A stretch of DNA of 64,000 nucleotides from Collimonas sp. OK242 (GCF_900107095.1 NZ_FNOR01000010.1:124001-188000); one strand, 5' to 3'; numbered from the stretch's first letter, positions 49,101 to 59,250 are shown. Notes: generated by a model from the letters alone, not told the origin. Translations and numbers: made by a program.

Positions 49101-49257
49101 TGTTTTGATTCAGTGCCTACTCTAAGCCGTATTATGAGGCAGATTGGGCGCGATTCAAAATGACGCAAGGATTTATTCAGTGTATTTCGCATACAAAAAC
49201 GGCGCTGCTGAGTAAAACTCATCGCGCCGCCTTCACCCTGCATCGCAAGAACAAGTA

Positions 49258-49440
49258 TTACTCGTCGTTCTTGGTCTTCAACACTTTACGGCCACGGTAA
49301 AAGCCATTTGGGCTGATATGGTGACGCAGATGTGTTTCACCAGTCGTTGGCTCGATAGCCAGCGGAGGTGCAACCAGAAAATCGTGGGCGCGGTGCATGC
49401 CGCGCTTAGATGGGGTCTTTTTATTTTGTTGAACAGCCAT
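49258..49440 (-). CDS. rpmF: 50S ribosomal protein L32
   Basis: This small ribosomal protein has 60 residues and begins [22 protein letters not shown], the L32 signature. It lacks the four-cysteine zinc motif seen in some L32 proteins, as is usual in betaproteobacteria. GCAGGAGTT precedes the ATG. It is in the standard yceD-rpmF-plsX arrangement, although a 250-bp gap separates it from yceD. Confidence 0.96.
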   Translation of the reverse strand: MAVQQNKKTPSKRGMHRAHDFLVAPPLAIEPTTGETHLRHHISPNGFYRGRKVLKTKNDE

Positions 49441-49626
49441 GATAACTCCTGCTTTCTTAAGATCTTAAAGTTTAACATATCCAACCCTCAGAACAGGGAA
49501 AGGCTGGATATTCCTGCCGCGTTTGTGCGCGGATTTTACTACCTATTGCCACACCTTAGTCACACGGAATCACATTCATGTGAAAATCAGCGCAACAAAT
49601 TTACCGCAATTCCTTATTTCTGATCA

Positions 49627-49648
49627 GTTGGGGACAGAGTAATTCGCC
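49627..49648 (+). repeat. Half-site related to the urtA-urtB palindrome
   Basis: GTTGGGGACAGAGTAATT shares GGGG(A/T)CAGAGTAATT with the left arm at 4424-4445. No matching right arm is present here, so it may be a decayed or partial copy. It lies in the 250-bp gap between yceD and rpmF, which otherwise holds no gene. Confidence 0.4.
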
Positions 49649-49690
49649 ACGCTTCGGCGGCTCTCAAACTCTTTCCCACTATCATTTTTA

Positions 49691-50185
49691 CTATTTCAAA
49701 TTCTTCAGCATCGCGAATGGCGATTCTTTTTTGCTGCTTTTCAACCCATCCAGTGCAGACTGGTCCGGGCAAACCGGATGCTTGGGCGACAGCGGCAAGG
49801 CCAGCAAAGCCTCATCCTCAACCAACTCAACGATATTCAGTGATTTAGTGCCGACGATGACATCGATTTCATCATCGTCGAGAAGCGCATCGATTGCATC
49901 TGCACTTTCTTCATCTTTTGCCAACACCAACGCGGATTCCGCATCGATATCGAAGACAAACGGCGTCAAACAGCGCTGACACATGATCTTGATCGAGCCC
50001 GTTACCGACATCGTCAACTGGGGATGCCCCAAGTGATCGGCGCCGCCAACCAGAATCCAATGCAGAGAGCCGGAGCGGTCTGCCGATTCATCGGCCAGGC
50101 GACTCAAGTCAGCCACGGCGATTTCGCCTTCACGGCGCTCTTTATGGCGCGAATACTCAAAGGCGTCGATGACAAAAGCACTCAT
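49691..50185 (-). CDS. yceD: YceD (DUF177) family protein
   Basis: This 164-residue protein has the DUF177 pattern. The core GSIKIMCQRCLTPFVFDIDAESALVLAKDEE and the acidic stretch DALLDDDEIDVIVGTKSLNIVELVEDEALLALPLSPKHP are typical. Plant and bacterial homologues take part in 23S rRNA or 50S maturation. It normally precedes rpmF, as here, and is divergent from maf. Confidence 0.88.
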   Translation of the reverse strand: MSAFVIDAFEYSRHKERREGEIAVADLSRLADESADRSGSLHWILVGGADHLGHPQLTMSVTGSIKIMCQRCLTPFVFDIDAESALVLAKDEESADAIDALLDDDEIDVIVGTKSLNIVELVEDEALLALPLSPKHPVCPDQSALDGLKSSKKESPFAMLKNLK

Positions 50186-50320
50186 AATAAAGCCGAACCC
50201 AGCCGAACCCGGAAAACCTGCGATAATAACAGCCTTTTCCCTTATTCGTCAAAGTGTTAGCGTGTTTTCCTCACTTTCTCGGCATTTTATTGTTGGGCAA
50301 TCGTTCAACCAGCGAAAACC

Positions 50321-50962
50321 ATGGCTTCCTTACAACAAACGACCTCTCCCATAGTACACCCGTTCCCGCCGCGACTGATCCTCGGCTCCAGCTCCAAATA
50401 CCGCAAAGAATTGCTTTCCCGGCTGCAGATCCCATTTGAGGTGGTAGTGCCGGACATCGACGAAACACCGCATCCCGGCGAAAGTCCGGAAGCCACCGCC
50501 TTGCGCCTGGCCCTGGAAAAAGCCCGCACGGTGGCGCTGGCCGCGCCAAATGCGCTGGTGATCGGCTCGGACCAGGTTGCTACGCTGGATGGCGAACAGA
50601 TCGGCAAACCCGGCAATCACGAAAATGCGTTGGCACAACTGCAGAAGATGCGTGGCCGCCGCGTCATATTCCACACCGCCCTGTGCGTGTGGGATAGCCG
50701 GCAGAGCCAGGCCGAACAAGCGGCGCAGATAGAAAATATCCAGACTTTTGTCACCTTCCGCGACCTGCCCGATGCCGAACTGGATGCCTACTTACGCATT
50801 GAACAACCTTACGATTGCGCTGGCAGTGCAAAAAATGAAGGACTGGGCATCGCCATCCTGGAAAAAATCGAAAGCACCGATCCGACTGCCTTGACAGGTT
50901 TGCCATTAATCGCGCTGACCGGTATGCTGCGCCGCGCCGCCTTCCCATTTTTCATAAGATAA
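50321..50962 (+). CDS. Maf/YceF-type nucleotide pyrophosphatase
   Basis: This protein would hydrolyse non-canonical or methylated nucleoside triphosphates such as m7GTP. It has 213 residues. LILGSSSKYRKELLSRL is the Maf N-terminal motif, DIDE and IGSDQVA hold metal and catalytic residues, and the segment EQPYDCAGSAKNEGLGI matches the YceF subgroup. It starts 135 bp from the divergent yceD. Confidence 0.88.
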   Translation: MASLQQTTSPIVHPFPPRLILGSSSKYRKELLSRLQIPFEVVVPDIDETPHPGESPEATALRLALEKARTVALAAPNALVIGSDQVATLDGEQIGKPGNHENALAQLQKMRGRRVIFHTALCVWDSRQSQAEQAAQIENIQTFVTFRDLPDAELDAYLRIEQPYDCAGSAKNEGLGIAILEKIESTDPTALTGLPLIALTGMLRRAAFPFFIR

Positions 50963-50968
50963 ACCGAC

Positions 50969-51733
50969 ATGCCAGGCATTCTGTATTTAATTCCCAACAC
51001 CCTAGGCCAGAGCGAAGCCGGATCGGAGCAATCACCGGCAACCGCGCTGGCTGCGATCATTCCGCTTGAAGTACAGGCGCTCACCGCCCGGCTGGATTAT
51101 TTCATCGCGGAAAATGCCAAGACGACGCGCGCCTTTTTGAAATTGATTGACGCCGCCCAGTCGCTGGCCAAGCCATTGCAGGAAATTCAAATCGCCGAAC
51201 TCAACGTCAATACCGCCAGCGCTGCATTACCTGCGTTGCTGGCGCCTATCCTGGCCGGCCAGGATGCCGGCCTGATCTCGGAAGCAGGCGTGCCGGCAGT
51301 CGCCGACCCCGGCGCCAATCTGGTACGGCTAGCCCATGCACACGGGATTCAGGTACGGCCATTGGTCGGCCCCTCGTCGCTGTTGCTGGCAGTGATGAGC
51401 AGCGGCCTTAACGGCCAGAGCTTTGCCTTCAACGGCTATCTGCCCACCGACGCTGAACAACGCGGCAAACGCATCAAGGCATTGGAGTTGCGTTCACGCC
51501 AGGAACAGCAGACGCAGTTGTTCATTGAAACGCCGTATCGCAATAGTGCATTTCTGGAAGCACTGGCGCATGCCTGCCAAGCCGGCACGCTGATTTGCGT
51601 GGCCACCGATTTGACCCTGCCCTCCGAAACCATCAGAACCCAGACCGCGGCCAAATGGAAGGCGGCCCTGGCGGCCGGCAAACATCCGGACTTTCACAAG
51701 AAACCAACCGTGTTCCTGTTTCTTGCTCAATAG
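50969..51733 (+). CDS. RsmI-like SAM-dependent methyltransferase
   Basis: This protein of the tetrapyrrole methylase fold has 254 residues. GQDAGLISEAGVPAVADPGANLVRLAHAHGIQVRPLVGPSSLLLAVMSSGLNGQSFAFNGYLP holds the SAM-binding pattern seen in RsmI. The protein lacks the canonical N-terminal glycine-rich GTLYVVATPIGNLED of true RsmI and reads GILYLIPNTLG instead. It is probably a paralogue that methylates rRNA or another substrate. It begins 6 bases after maf. Confidence 0.8.
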   Translation: MPGILYLIPNTLGQSEAGSEQSPATALAAIIPLEVQALTARLDYFIAENAKTTRAFLKLIDAAQSLAKPLQEIQIAELNVNTASAALPALLAPILAGQDAGLISEAGVPAVADPGANLVRLAHAHGIQVRPLVGPSSLLLAVMSSGLNGQSFAFNGYLPTDAEQRGKRIKALELRSRQEQQTQLFIETPYRNSAFLEALAHACQAGTLICVATDLTLPSETIRTQTAAKWKAALAAGKHPDFHKKPTVFLFLAQ

Positions 51734-52143
51734 TTGCCCGATAGCCGCTCAATAATTTCGCGCGCAAAATGCAAAACGACGACGGTGTTGCGCCGTCGCC
51801 GTATTTGCCTGTCCCGAAAGACATTATATTGAGAAGTCGAAAACTTCTCGGTGCCGCATCCATGATGCGGGGGTTTGTCCAGCAGCAAATGTACTACGTA
51901 ATGCAAGGGGTTGTATTGCAATGGCGTGACTTTTTGCTACCGAAACAATTGCAACTGAGTGGTCAACGATTCAACTATTTCTATAATCGCCTCCTCCATT
52001 CGCTATTCCTCGGGTCACTTCAATATACAACAGGATCGCGAAGATACAAGGCAAATTAAGGTATTACGATATGTCGGTTTCCACTTTGACATTGCCTTCG
52101 GAATTCGCTCGCGATGTTGTGCGAGCGAACTCTTGCATCAAAT
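51734..52143 (-). other. Gene-free 410-bp interval with tandem hairpins; possible small RNA
   Basis: There is no supportable protein gene here. Read on the minus strand, a promoter-like pair TTGTAT-N16-TATATT (52049-52022) is followed by the hairpins CCGCATC-N3-GATGCGG (51870-51854) and GAGAAGT-N5-ACTTCTC (51849-51831). A third, CGACGG-N7-CCGTCG (51798-51780), is followed by TCGTTTTGCATTTT, which is terminator-like. The last hairpin may simply be the shared terminator of the convergent RsmI-like and sppA genes. Confidence 0.3.
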
Positions 52144-53127
52144 TCAACGCAGACTTGGCTTGACGTTATTCGCAATGGATTGCACCACACCGGCGCCCAT
52201 CGCCACGCCGAATTTTTTCAGCACGCGCTCAGGCAAACCTTCGCTCTTGGTGTAATCGACAATGTCTTCCTGCTTCAAGACATCGCGTGCAACACTATCC
52301 ACCGTTCCGTAACCATCGGCGAGACCCATCTCGATCGCCTTGGAGCCGCTCCAGAACAGGCCGGAGAAAGTTTCCGGCGTTTCTTTCAGGCGCGCGCCGC
52401 GGCCTTTACGCACGACGTCAATAAACTGCTGATGAATTTCCGCCAGCATGGTTTGTGCATAACCCTTCTGGGCCGCACTCATCGGGCTGAACGGATCGAG
52501 GAAACCCTTGTTCTCGCCAGCCGTCAGCAAGCGCCGCTCGACACCAACCTTGTCCATCAATCCGGTGAAGCCGAAGCCATCCATCAGCACGCCGATCGAA
52601 CCGACGATACTGGCTTTATTGACATAGATCTTATCGGCCGCAGCAGCGATGTAGTAACCGCCGGAAGCGCACATCTCATCAACCACCACATACAGCGGCT
52701 TGTGCGGATACTCTTTGCGCAAGCGAGCGATTTCATCATTGATGATGCCGGCTTGCACCGGGCTGCCGCCAGGGCTGTTGATGCGCAATATCACACCGAC
52801 CGAATCATCCGCGGCAAAAGCATTGTCAAGCGCCGGCACCACCACGCCGGCCGAGCCGTTACCTTCCGATTCGATGGCGCCGTTGATCTTGACCAGCGCT
52901 GTATGTGCACCGACGGTTTGCGTATCCGAGCCTTCGTAATTCATGCCGAGCCAAAACGCGAAACCGATTACGCCAAGAAAAGCCAGCTTGAAGAAAATCC
53001 CCCAGCGGCGCCGCGCACGCTGCTCGCGCAGCGAAGCGAATGCCAGCTTCTCCAGCACTTCGCGCTCCCAACCTTCTTTTTTAACGGGCACTGCGGTTCC
53101 CACATTATCAAATCCGTTATTGCTCAT
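52144..53127 (-). CDS. sppA: Signal peptide peptidase SppA, S49 family
   Basis: This membrane-bound serine protease degrades cleaved signal peptides. It has 327 residues, the short (single-domain) form. A membrane anchor (WGIFFKLAFLGVIGFAFWLGM) is near residue 50. The nucleophile region is DEMCASGGYYIAAAADKIY, and the lysine lies in the downstream core near SIVGSIGVLMDGFGFTGLMDKVGVERRLLTAGENKGF. It is 57 bp after the Rieske-type gene on the same strand. Confidence 0.92.
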   Translation of the reverse strand: MSNNGFDNVGTAVPVKKEGWEREVLEKLAFASLREQRARRRWGIFFKLAFLGVIGFAFWLGMNYEGSDTQTVGAHTALVKINGAIESEGNGSAGVVVPALDNAFAADDSVGVILRINSPGGSPVQAGIINDEIARLRKEYPHKPLYVVVDEMCASGGYYIAAAADKIYVNKASIVGSIGVLMDGFGFTGLMDKVGVERRLLTAGENKGFLDPFSPMSAAQKGYAQTMLAEIHQQFIDVVRKGRGARLKETPETFSGLFWSGSKAIEMGLADGYGTVDSVARDVLKQEDIVDYTKSEGLPERVLKKFGVAMGAGVVQSIANNVKPSLR

Positions 53128-53184
53128 GGTGTTTGCTCACTTCGTTTATCCGAAATCGTTATTGAATACGGCAGCCATGCAATC

Positions 53185-53556
53185 TCAGGCAAGCGCCGGC
53201 CGTATGTATTCATCAGGGATCCAGAACACCTGATCATTGCTTTCTTCAACCATAATCTTATGCAAGCGGCCACCACGGCATGGGCCGCCGGCGCATCGCC
53301 CGGTTTCCGGCTCGTACACCGCGCCATGCGTTGCACACATCAGATACAAACCGCTGGATTCGAAAAATTCGCCTTCATTCCAGTCCAGCTCCAGTGAAAT
53401 ATGCGCGCAGCGATTCAGGTAAGCGTGAACGATGTTGTGATGGCGTATGGCAAACGCAACAGCATCTTCGCCCCAGGCGGTAACCGCAAAGCGCACGCCT
53501 TTACCGCGCTCTGCCAACGCAGAAGAAGCACAGATGGGGATACGAATGGTATTCAC
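53185..53556 (-). CDS. Rieske [2Fe-2S] domain protein
   Basis: This soluble 123-residue protein binds a Rieske cluster through C-x-H...C-x2-H (CAHISLELDW and LMCATHGAVYEPETGRC). It resembles small Rieske ferredoxins. The GTG start is preceded by GAGCGAGGCG. It lies between a Gph-like phosphatase and sppA, and no oxygenase is nearby. The physiological partner is unknown. Confidence 0.85.
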   Translation of the reverse strand: MNTIRIPICASSALAERGKGVRFAVTAWGEDAVAFAIRHHNIVHAYLNRCAHISLELDWNEGEFFESSGLYLMCATHGAVYEPETGRCAGGPCRGGRLHKIMVEESNDQVFWIPDEYIRPALA

Positions 53557-53592
53557 AACGCCTCGCTCACTGGTCCGCTCACCGGCCTCGCA

Positions 53593-54252
53593 TCAGGCGT
53601 TCTCATTAAGCCAGGCATGCAGTTGCAGCGTCGAGCTCGCATTGAACAGCGGCTTCAGCACATCCAGCTCGTGCGCAGGATGTGCGCCATACTGCACCGC
53701 AATCCCTGCTGCGCCGGCATTGATCGCCATTTGCAGATCATGTGTGGTATCGCCGATCATCACGGTGCGCTTCAGGTCTTGCCCCAACTCGCGGGTCAAC
53801 TCCTGCAGCATGGCCGGATGCGGCTTCGAGAAAGTTTCATCGGCACAGCGGGTGGCGTCAAATACCGACAGCAACTTAGTCTCATGCAAGGCGCGATTCA
53901 GTCCGACCCGGCTCTTGCCGGTGGCGATCGCCAGGAAATATCCCTGCTGCGACAAGTCCGCCAACATTTCACGGACGCCGTCAAACAAGGTCAGGTCCTG
54001 GTCCTGCGCCAGATAGTGATAACGATAGCGCTCCACCACCCGCGGATATTGGCTGGGCTCCAGGCCCGGCATCGCGACCTGCATCGCCTCTCCCAAACCC
54101 AGCCCGATCACATGCGAAGCTGCCTTGTTGTCCGGAATCGCCAGCCCCAGATCCCTGGCCGCCGCCTGAATACACTTCACGATGATGGCCGTGCTATCCA
54201 TCAAAGTGCCATCCCAATCAAATACGATCAAGTCAAATTTTTTTCGCGCCAT
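53593..54252 (-). CDS. HAD-superfamily phosphatase (Gph-like)
   Basis: This protein has 219 residues. HAD motif I is VFDWDGTLMDST, II is IATGKSR, III is the lysine in FSKPHP, and IV is MIGDTTHDLQMA. The cap domain between I and II resembles phosphoglycolate phosphatases. The substrate is not certain. The ATG at 54252 is preferred to a TTG 12 bases upstream. It follows rluC in the same direction, as in many betaproteobacteria. Confidence 0.85.
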   Translation of the reverse strand: MARKKFDLIVFDWDGTLMDSTAIIVKCIQAAARDLGLAIPDNKAASHVIGLGLGEAMQVAMPGLEPSQYPRVVERYRYHYLAQDQDLTLFDGVREMLADLSQQGYFLAIATGKSRVGLNRALHETKLLSVFDATRCADETFSKPHPAMLQELTRELGQDLKRTVMIGDTTHDLQMAINAGAAGIAVQYGAHPAHELDVLKPLFNASSTLQLHAWLNENA

Positions 54253-54339
54253 ATTGCCAGACAATCCTTTGCCAACTCCTGTTGCGGCTTGGCGATAACA
54301 ACATCGACGAGCCGATAAACAAATACTAACTGATATATT

Positions 54340-55437
54340 CTAATCGCCCTTAGTCACCGACGTTGCCGCCGAGTCATTTTTTGGGAGGCTCGCCAGGAAT
54401 TTCTCGCATTCCGGCGGCAACGGCGCCTTGAGAGTTACCGGCTTGCCGGTTTCAGGGTGCGCGAAAGTAATCTGATAAGCATGTAAAAACATTCTTTTCA
54501 GGGCGATACGCTGGCCGTCGGCCTTCTGCAAAGCCCGGTTCAAGGCAAAGTCGCCATACTTGTCGTCACCGGCAATCGCAAAGCCGCTGGCCGCCAGATG
54601 GACCCGGATCTGATGGGTGCGGCCGGTCTTCAGCTCGGCTTCAAGCAAAGCATAATCGCCGTAACGGCGGATCAGGTTGAAAATCGTGTGCGATGCCTGG
54701 CCGTCGGCTTGCACCCGCACGCGCCGTTCGCCGTCGGCCGCCGTATACTTGTGTAGCGCCAGCTTGACGTGCTGGCGTTCGTTTTGCCAGTCGCCATGCA
54801 CCAGCACCAGGTAACGCTTGTCGGTATCGCCGTCGCGCATCTGTTCATGCAGATTGGTCAGCGCAGAACGCTTCTTTGCAAGCAGCAAGATGCCGGAGGT
54901 GTCGCGATCCAGCCGATGCACCAGTTCCAGGAACTTGGCTTGCGGACGGGCCGCACGAAGTTGCTCAATGACGCCATAACTGACGCCGGAGCCGCCATGC
55001 ACGGCAACCCCTGCCGGCTTGTCGATCACCAGCAAATGATTGTCTTCCAGCAATATCTTGAATTCCGCACCCGGCACCACTTGCGCTTGCTTTTCAGCAA
55101 TACGGATCGGCGGCACACGGATCACGTCGCCCTCCACCAGCCGGTAAGTCTGGTCGATGCGGCCTTTGTTGACTCTGACCTCACCGGAACGCAGCACGCG
55201 ATAAATGTGGCTCTTGGGCACTCCTTTACAAATACGCAATAAAAAATTGTCGATGCGTTGACCCGCGTCCTCTTCCGCAATAGTCAACAACTGCACAGCA
55301 AGTGGCGGTGGCGGCGGCGCCAACACCTCTTGCTTTACGGCTACATTACGTTCGGCCTTATGCTTGGGCGCGGCCTGTGCCCGCGCCTTGGGACGAGTCT
55401 CAACCCGTCCTCCAGAAAATCTCGCTAAGTCCTTCAT
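54340..55437 (-). CDS. rluC: 23S rRNA pseudouridine synthase RluC
   Basis: RluC converts uridines 955, 2504 and 2580 of 23S rRNA. It has 365 residues. An N-terminal basic linker of about 60 residues precedes the S4 RNA-binding domain (GQRIDNFLLRICKGVPKSHIYRVLRSGEVRVN). The catalytic aspartate is in LVHRLDRDTSGILLLAKK, and GRTHQIRVHLAASGF is conserved. It is divergent from rne. Confidence 0.92.
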   Translation of the reverse strand: MKDLARFSGGRVETRPKARAQAAPKHKAERNVAVKQEVLAPPPPPLAVQLLTIAEEDAGQRIDNFLLRICKGVPKSHIYRVLRSGEVRVNKGRIDQTYRLVEGDVIRVPPIRIAEKQAQVVPGAEFKILLEDNHLLVIDKPAGVAVHGGSGVSYGVIEQLRAARPQAKFLELVHRLDRDTSGILLLAKKRSALTNLHEQMRDGDTDKRYLVLVHGDWQNERQHVKLALHKYTAADGERRVRVQADGQASHTIFNLIRRYGDYALLEAELKTGRTHQIRVHLAASGFAIAGDDKYGDFALNRALQKADGQRIALKRMFLHAYQITFAHPETGKPVTLKAPLPPECEKFLASLPKNDSAATSVTKGD

Positions 55438-56051
55438 TTTGAATATATAATTGTTCTGCAATTGTTAGAAAACAGTTGCTGGTGTAAGAATAAAAAGACC
55501 ATTCTACACAGGGGCGCGCCCATCAGCCTCGCCAATTTGCAAATTTGATGGGAAATGTGTACGCATCACCCCTGCGCGAGTCAAGGTCGCACCGTTGTTG
55601 TCATCGGATAACGCGCACGGATGCTGAACAAGAATGTCTGGATGATTAGGATAAAGTCCGGCGAGCTCGATGCGATTGCAACGAATGTTGCGATTGCGAC
55701 GAGCTCGCCGGTTGATGTAGTGCTTATAACAAGTCGATTAACTTTACTGAAACCAATGCTTTATTTGGCTCTATCAAGCTGCTCACCGCCAGGCGTCGTG
55801 CTCGCGTTCCGCGAATCGCAAGACGCTGTACCGGTGCACGCTGGTAGTTTTCAGTAAAACACGGCAGCACTAGGTCCGCGCCTGTGCACTGCGCCCTACT
55901 TTGTAGATCGGCGCAAACACACCAAGGCACCCTCCCCCCCCAGACACTCCGTTCTCGCGTACATCCTTGTACTTTTTGTCGCTGACAGAAATGCTGAAGA
56001 ACAGCAATCTTTAAGCGCCATTGCATTGACCCGAGGGTCACGGAGCGAAAA
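55438..56051 (+). other. Long structured leader and promoter region of rne
   Basis: This 614-bp gap between divergent rluC and rne holds no gene. CCGGCGAGCTCG (55658-55669) pairs with CGAGCTCGCCGG (55700-55711), and the loop repeats GCGATTGC. TTTACTGAAA (55743-55752) pairs with TTTCAGTAAA (55849-55858). A small hairpin (TGACCC...GGGTCA) lies just before GGAG and the rne ATG. Such leaders let RNase E regulate its own mRNA in enterobacteria; the same role here is inference. Confidence 0.5.
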
Positions 56052-59000
56052 ATGAAACGCATGTTGTTTAATGCCACGCAGCAAGAAGAACTGCGCGTGG
56101 CGATTGTTGACGGGCAAAAGCTCATCGACATCGATATCGAAACCACCGGACGCGAACAACGCAAGTCCAATATCTACAAAGGTGTGATTACCCGTATCGA
56201 GCCGTCGCTGGAAGCCTGCTTCGTCAACTACGGCGAAGAGCGTCATGGCTTTTTGCCGTTCAAGGAAGTTGCCCGCACTTACTTTAAAGAAGGTGTAGAC
56301 GTTCGTAGCGCATCGATCAAAGATGCACTGCGCGAAGGCCAGGAAATCATGGTGCAGGTTGAAAAGGAAGAGCGCGGCAATAAAGGCGCCGCCCTGACCT
56401 CCTTCGTTTCCCTGGCTGGCCGTTATCTGGTCCTGATGCCTAACAACCCGCGCGGCGGCGGTGTTTCGCGTCGCGTCGAAGGTGAAGATCGCCAGGAATT
56501 GCGCGAAACCATGGACAAGCTGGACCTGCCCAACGGCATGTCGGTGATTGCCCGCACTGCCGGCATCGGCCGCAACGTTGACGAATTGCAATGGGATTTG
56601 AACTACCTGATGCAGCTCTGGCGCGCTATCGAAGGCGCCGGCACGCAAGGTAATGGCGCTTTCCTGATTTACCAGGAATCGTCGCTGGTGATCCGTGCGA
56701 TCCGCGATTACTTCCAGCCGGATATCGGCGAAATCCTGATCGACACCGATGAAATCCACGACCAGGCCCAGCAGTTCATGGCTCACGTCATGCCCGACAT
56801 GGTGCACCGCGTAAAACGTTATCGCGACGACGTGCCGCTGTTCTCCCGCTTCCAGATCGAACACCAGATCGAAACCGCGTACTCGCGCACCGTGCCCCTG
56901 CCATCCGGCGGCGCGATCGTGATCGACCATACCGAAGCCCTGGTTTCCGTGGACGTCAACTCGGCGCGCGCTACCCGCGGCGGCGACATCGAAACCACCG
57001 CATTCAACACCAATTGCGAAGCAGCGGAAGAAGTTGCCCGTCAATTGCGTTTGCGCGACCTCGGCGGCTTGATCGTGATCGACTTCATCGACATGGAGAA
57101 TTCGAAGAACCAGCGCGAAGTCGAAACCCGCCTGAAAGATGCACTGCGCTATGACCGCGCCCGCGTCCAGATGGGCAAGATTTCACGCTTCGGCCTGATG
57201 GAATTGTCGCGCCAGCGCCTGCGTCCGTCGCTCTCGGAAGGCAGCCACGTGACTTGCCCGCGTTGCAACGGCACCGGCCACATCCGCGATACCGAATCGT
57301 CCGCCCTGCAAGTCCTGCGCATCATCCAGGAAGAGGCGATGAAAGAAAATTCGGCAGCGATCCACGTCCAGGCGCCAGTCGACGTTGCTGCTTTCCTGCT
57401 CAACGAAAAGCGCGGCGAGATCCTGAAGATCGAAACCCGTCACCGGGTCAGCATCATCCTGATCCCGAACAAGCATCTGGAAACCCCGCACTACAAGCTG
57501 GAACGCCTGAAGCACGACGATCCGCGCCTGGAAGAAACCCAGGCCAGCTATGCCATGGCGGAGCAAGCCGATACCGACATCGGTTACAACAAAACCCAAA
57601 AAGAAGAAGGCAAACCGCGTCAGGAAGCCGTGGTCAAGGGCATTACGCCAGACCAGCCGGCGCCTATCGTCGAGCGCAAGCCGGCAGAAACAGCAGCAGG
57701 TCCGACAGCAGTTGCTGCCGCTCCTGCAGCAGCAGGCTTCCTCGGCAAGATCTTCGGTTTCTTCTTCAGCAAACCGGCTGCGCCGGCGGCGGTTCCTGCC
57801 GCACCGGCAGAAACCAAGGGCCCGCAACAACGCGGCGACCGTGGCGACCGCAACAATCGTGGTCAACGCGGCCGTAACCGTGGCGGTCGCAATCGCGATG
57901 GCAGCGATGGCAAATCGGAAACACGCGACGACAATGCCAAGAAACCGCTGGTTGAGACGGTAGAAGCCAAAGACGCTAAAAACCAGCAGGCACGTCCGCC
58001 ACGCCCTCCGCGCGAACCGAGAGAGCCAAGAGAGCAACGCGACGCCAGCGACAGCAAATCGGAAAATCGCAATGAGGGCCGGCGCGAACGCAGCGAACGC
58101 CCACCGCGTCCGCCACGCGAAGAGCGCAAGGAAAACCTGAGCGAAGAAAAAATCGATGACACTTTGCTCAAGGGTGGCGTAGCCGTCGCTGCAGCCGCTA
58201 TTGCCGATACTGCGGAAACAACGCAAATCGATAGCGGCAGAGTCGAAACCAAAGCCGGCGAGCAAGACGAAGAACCACGTCGTCGTCGTCGTCGCGGTGG
58301 CCGTAACCGCAACCGTCGCGATCGTGACGGCGCCGAAGGCACGACCGAAGGCGGCAGCGATGAAGTCGAAACAGGCGAAGCCGCTGCAGTAGCAGGTACG
58401 GCAGAAGCCAGCACCGTTGTTGTTGCTCCCGCAACAACAACGGTCGATGTGCCGACTCAGGCTGAACCAGCCGTCGCGGTCAGCCACAGCACACCGATGA
58501 TGGCCTCGTCAGTTCCGGCATCGCAAGAAGTGAGCGCTCCGGCATTTGAGGCAGCGCCTGCTCCGACAGCGCTGTCGAACGCAATCGCGGCACCGCTGGT
58601 TCCTCAACAAGTTGCACAGCAAATTGAGCCGCAAGCTGCGGTGCAACAGGAAGCCGCTGCGGTCGCAGTCGAAGTGACGCCGGCGGCAGCAGCCCCGGCC
58701 CCTGCGCCAGTTGCTGCAGCTCCAGTTGTTGCGACACCTGCAGCCGAGCCTGAACCGGTCGTTATTCCGGTCCCGGCGGCAGTAGCCGTACCGGATCAGC
58801 TGGTACTGCCTGAAGTAGCCGCTATCGCTGTCAGCCAACCGGCAGCAGAGCCGCAAATCGAAACTGCAGCTCCGGTAGTTGCTGAAACGGCAGCTCAGGT
58901 AGTTGCCCCAGTTGCACCGGCACCGGTAGCCGAGGTGCCGGCCGTCATCAAGACAGCCGCGCCAAGCGCATCGCCTAAGGTTGAAGATTTGCAAAGCGTA

Positions 59001-59174
59001 TTGGCTGCAGCAGGTCTGACACTGGCGGCAACCGATCCAAGCAAACTGCGTGCAGCGCAGGAAGCAACGGCAAGCATCGCCCCGGCACCGCGCGTGCCGC
59101 GCGAACGCAAGCCTTTGCCGACGCAGTCCAGCGAGCCGCTGGTTCAAGTCGAAACCCAGCGCTCACAGTCATAA
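56052..59174 (+). CDS. rne: Ribonuclease E
   Basis: RNase E is the main endonuclease of mRNA decay and rRNA/tRNA processing and the scaffold of the degradosome. It has 1040 residues. The S1 domain is near residues 35-120. The DNase I-like catalytic core carries Asp301 ([13 protein letters not shown]) and the second aspartate near 344 (VIDFIDM). The zinc-link CPRC is at 402-405. From about residue 560 the tail is low-complexity: an Arg/Gly/Asn-rich RNA-binding stretch ([19 protein letters not shown]), a second Arg block ([18 protein letters not shown]), then about 270 Ala/Pro/Val-rich residues. Confidence 0.95.
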   Translation: MKRMLFNATQQEELRVAIVDGQKLIDIDIETTGREQRKSNIYKGVITRIEPSLEACFVNYGEERHGFLPFKEVARTYFKEGVDVRSASIKDALREGQEIMVQVEKEERGNKGAALTSFVSLAGRYLVLMPNNPRGGGVSRRVEGEDRQELRETMDKLDLPNGMSVIARTAGIGRNVDELQWDLNYLMQLWRAIEGAGTQGNGAFLIYQESSLVIRAIRDYFQPDIGEILIDTDEIHDQAQQFMAHVMPDMVHRVKRYRDDVPLFSRFQIEHQIETAYSRTVPLPSGGAIVIDHTEALVSVDVNSARATRGGDIETTAFNTNCEAAEEVARQLRLRDLGGLIVIDFIDMENSKNQREVETRLKDALRYDRARVQMGKISRFGLMELSRQRLRPSLSEGSHVTCPRCNGTGHIRDTESSALQVLRIIQEEAMKENSAAIHVQAPVDVAAFLLNEKRGEILKIETRHRVSIILIPNKHLETPHYKLERLKHDDPRLEETQASYAMAEQADTDIGYNKTQKEEGKPRQEAVVKGITPDQPAPIVERKPAETAAGPTAVAAAPAAAGFLGKIFGFFFSKPAAPAAVPAAPAETKGPQQRGDRGDRNNRGQRGRNRGGRNRDGSDGKSETRDDNAKKPLVETVEAKDAKNQQARPPRPPREPREPREQRDASDSKSENRNEGRRERSERPPRPPREERKENLSEEKIDDTLLKGGVAVAAAAIADTAETTQIDSGRVETKAGEQDEEPRRRRRRGGRNRNRRDRDGAEGTTEGGSDEVETGEAAAVAGTAEASTVVVAPATTTVDVPTQAEPAVAVSHSTPMMASSVPASQEVSAPAFEAAPAPTALSNAIAAPLVPQQVAQQIEPQAAVQQEAAAVAVEVTPAAAAPAPAPVAAAPVVATPAAEPEPVVIPVPAAVAVPDQLVLPEVAAIAVSQPAAEPQIETAAPVVAETAAQVVAPVAPAPVAEVPAVIKTAAPSASPKVEDLQSVLAAAGLTLAATDPSKLRAAQEATASIAPAPRVPRERKPLPTQSSEPLVQVETQRSQS

Positions 59175-59223
59175 GCTGACGGCTCACCGCAAGTTATTAG
59201 CGGTGTAGCACGATGGCAATAAA

Positions 59224-59250
59224 ACAAAGGGAGTCTCTGACTCCCTTTGT
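59224..59250 (+). terminator. Terminator after rne
   Basis: ACAAAGGGAGTC pairs with GACTCCCTTTGT (12 bp, 3-nt loop). It begins 49 bases after the rne stop. The T-run is short (TTTGTC), but the stem is strong. Confidence 0.65.

Noticed and set aside
51769-52059. 96-codon plus-strand frame in the gene-free gap before sppA
   Set aside because: It has no ribosome site and no family pattern, and it runs across three hairpins. The overlapping minus frame is equally long, so neither is convincing.
57183-58487. 434-codon minus-strand frame opposite the rne tail
   Set aside because: It is long only because the rne tail is low-complexity and GC-rich; the translation is Phe/Ala/Cys-rich without domains.
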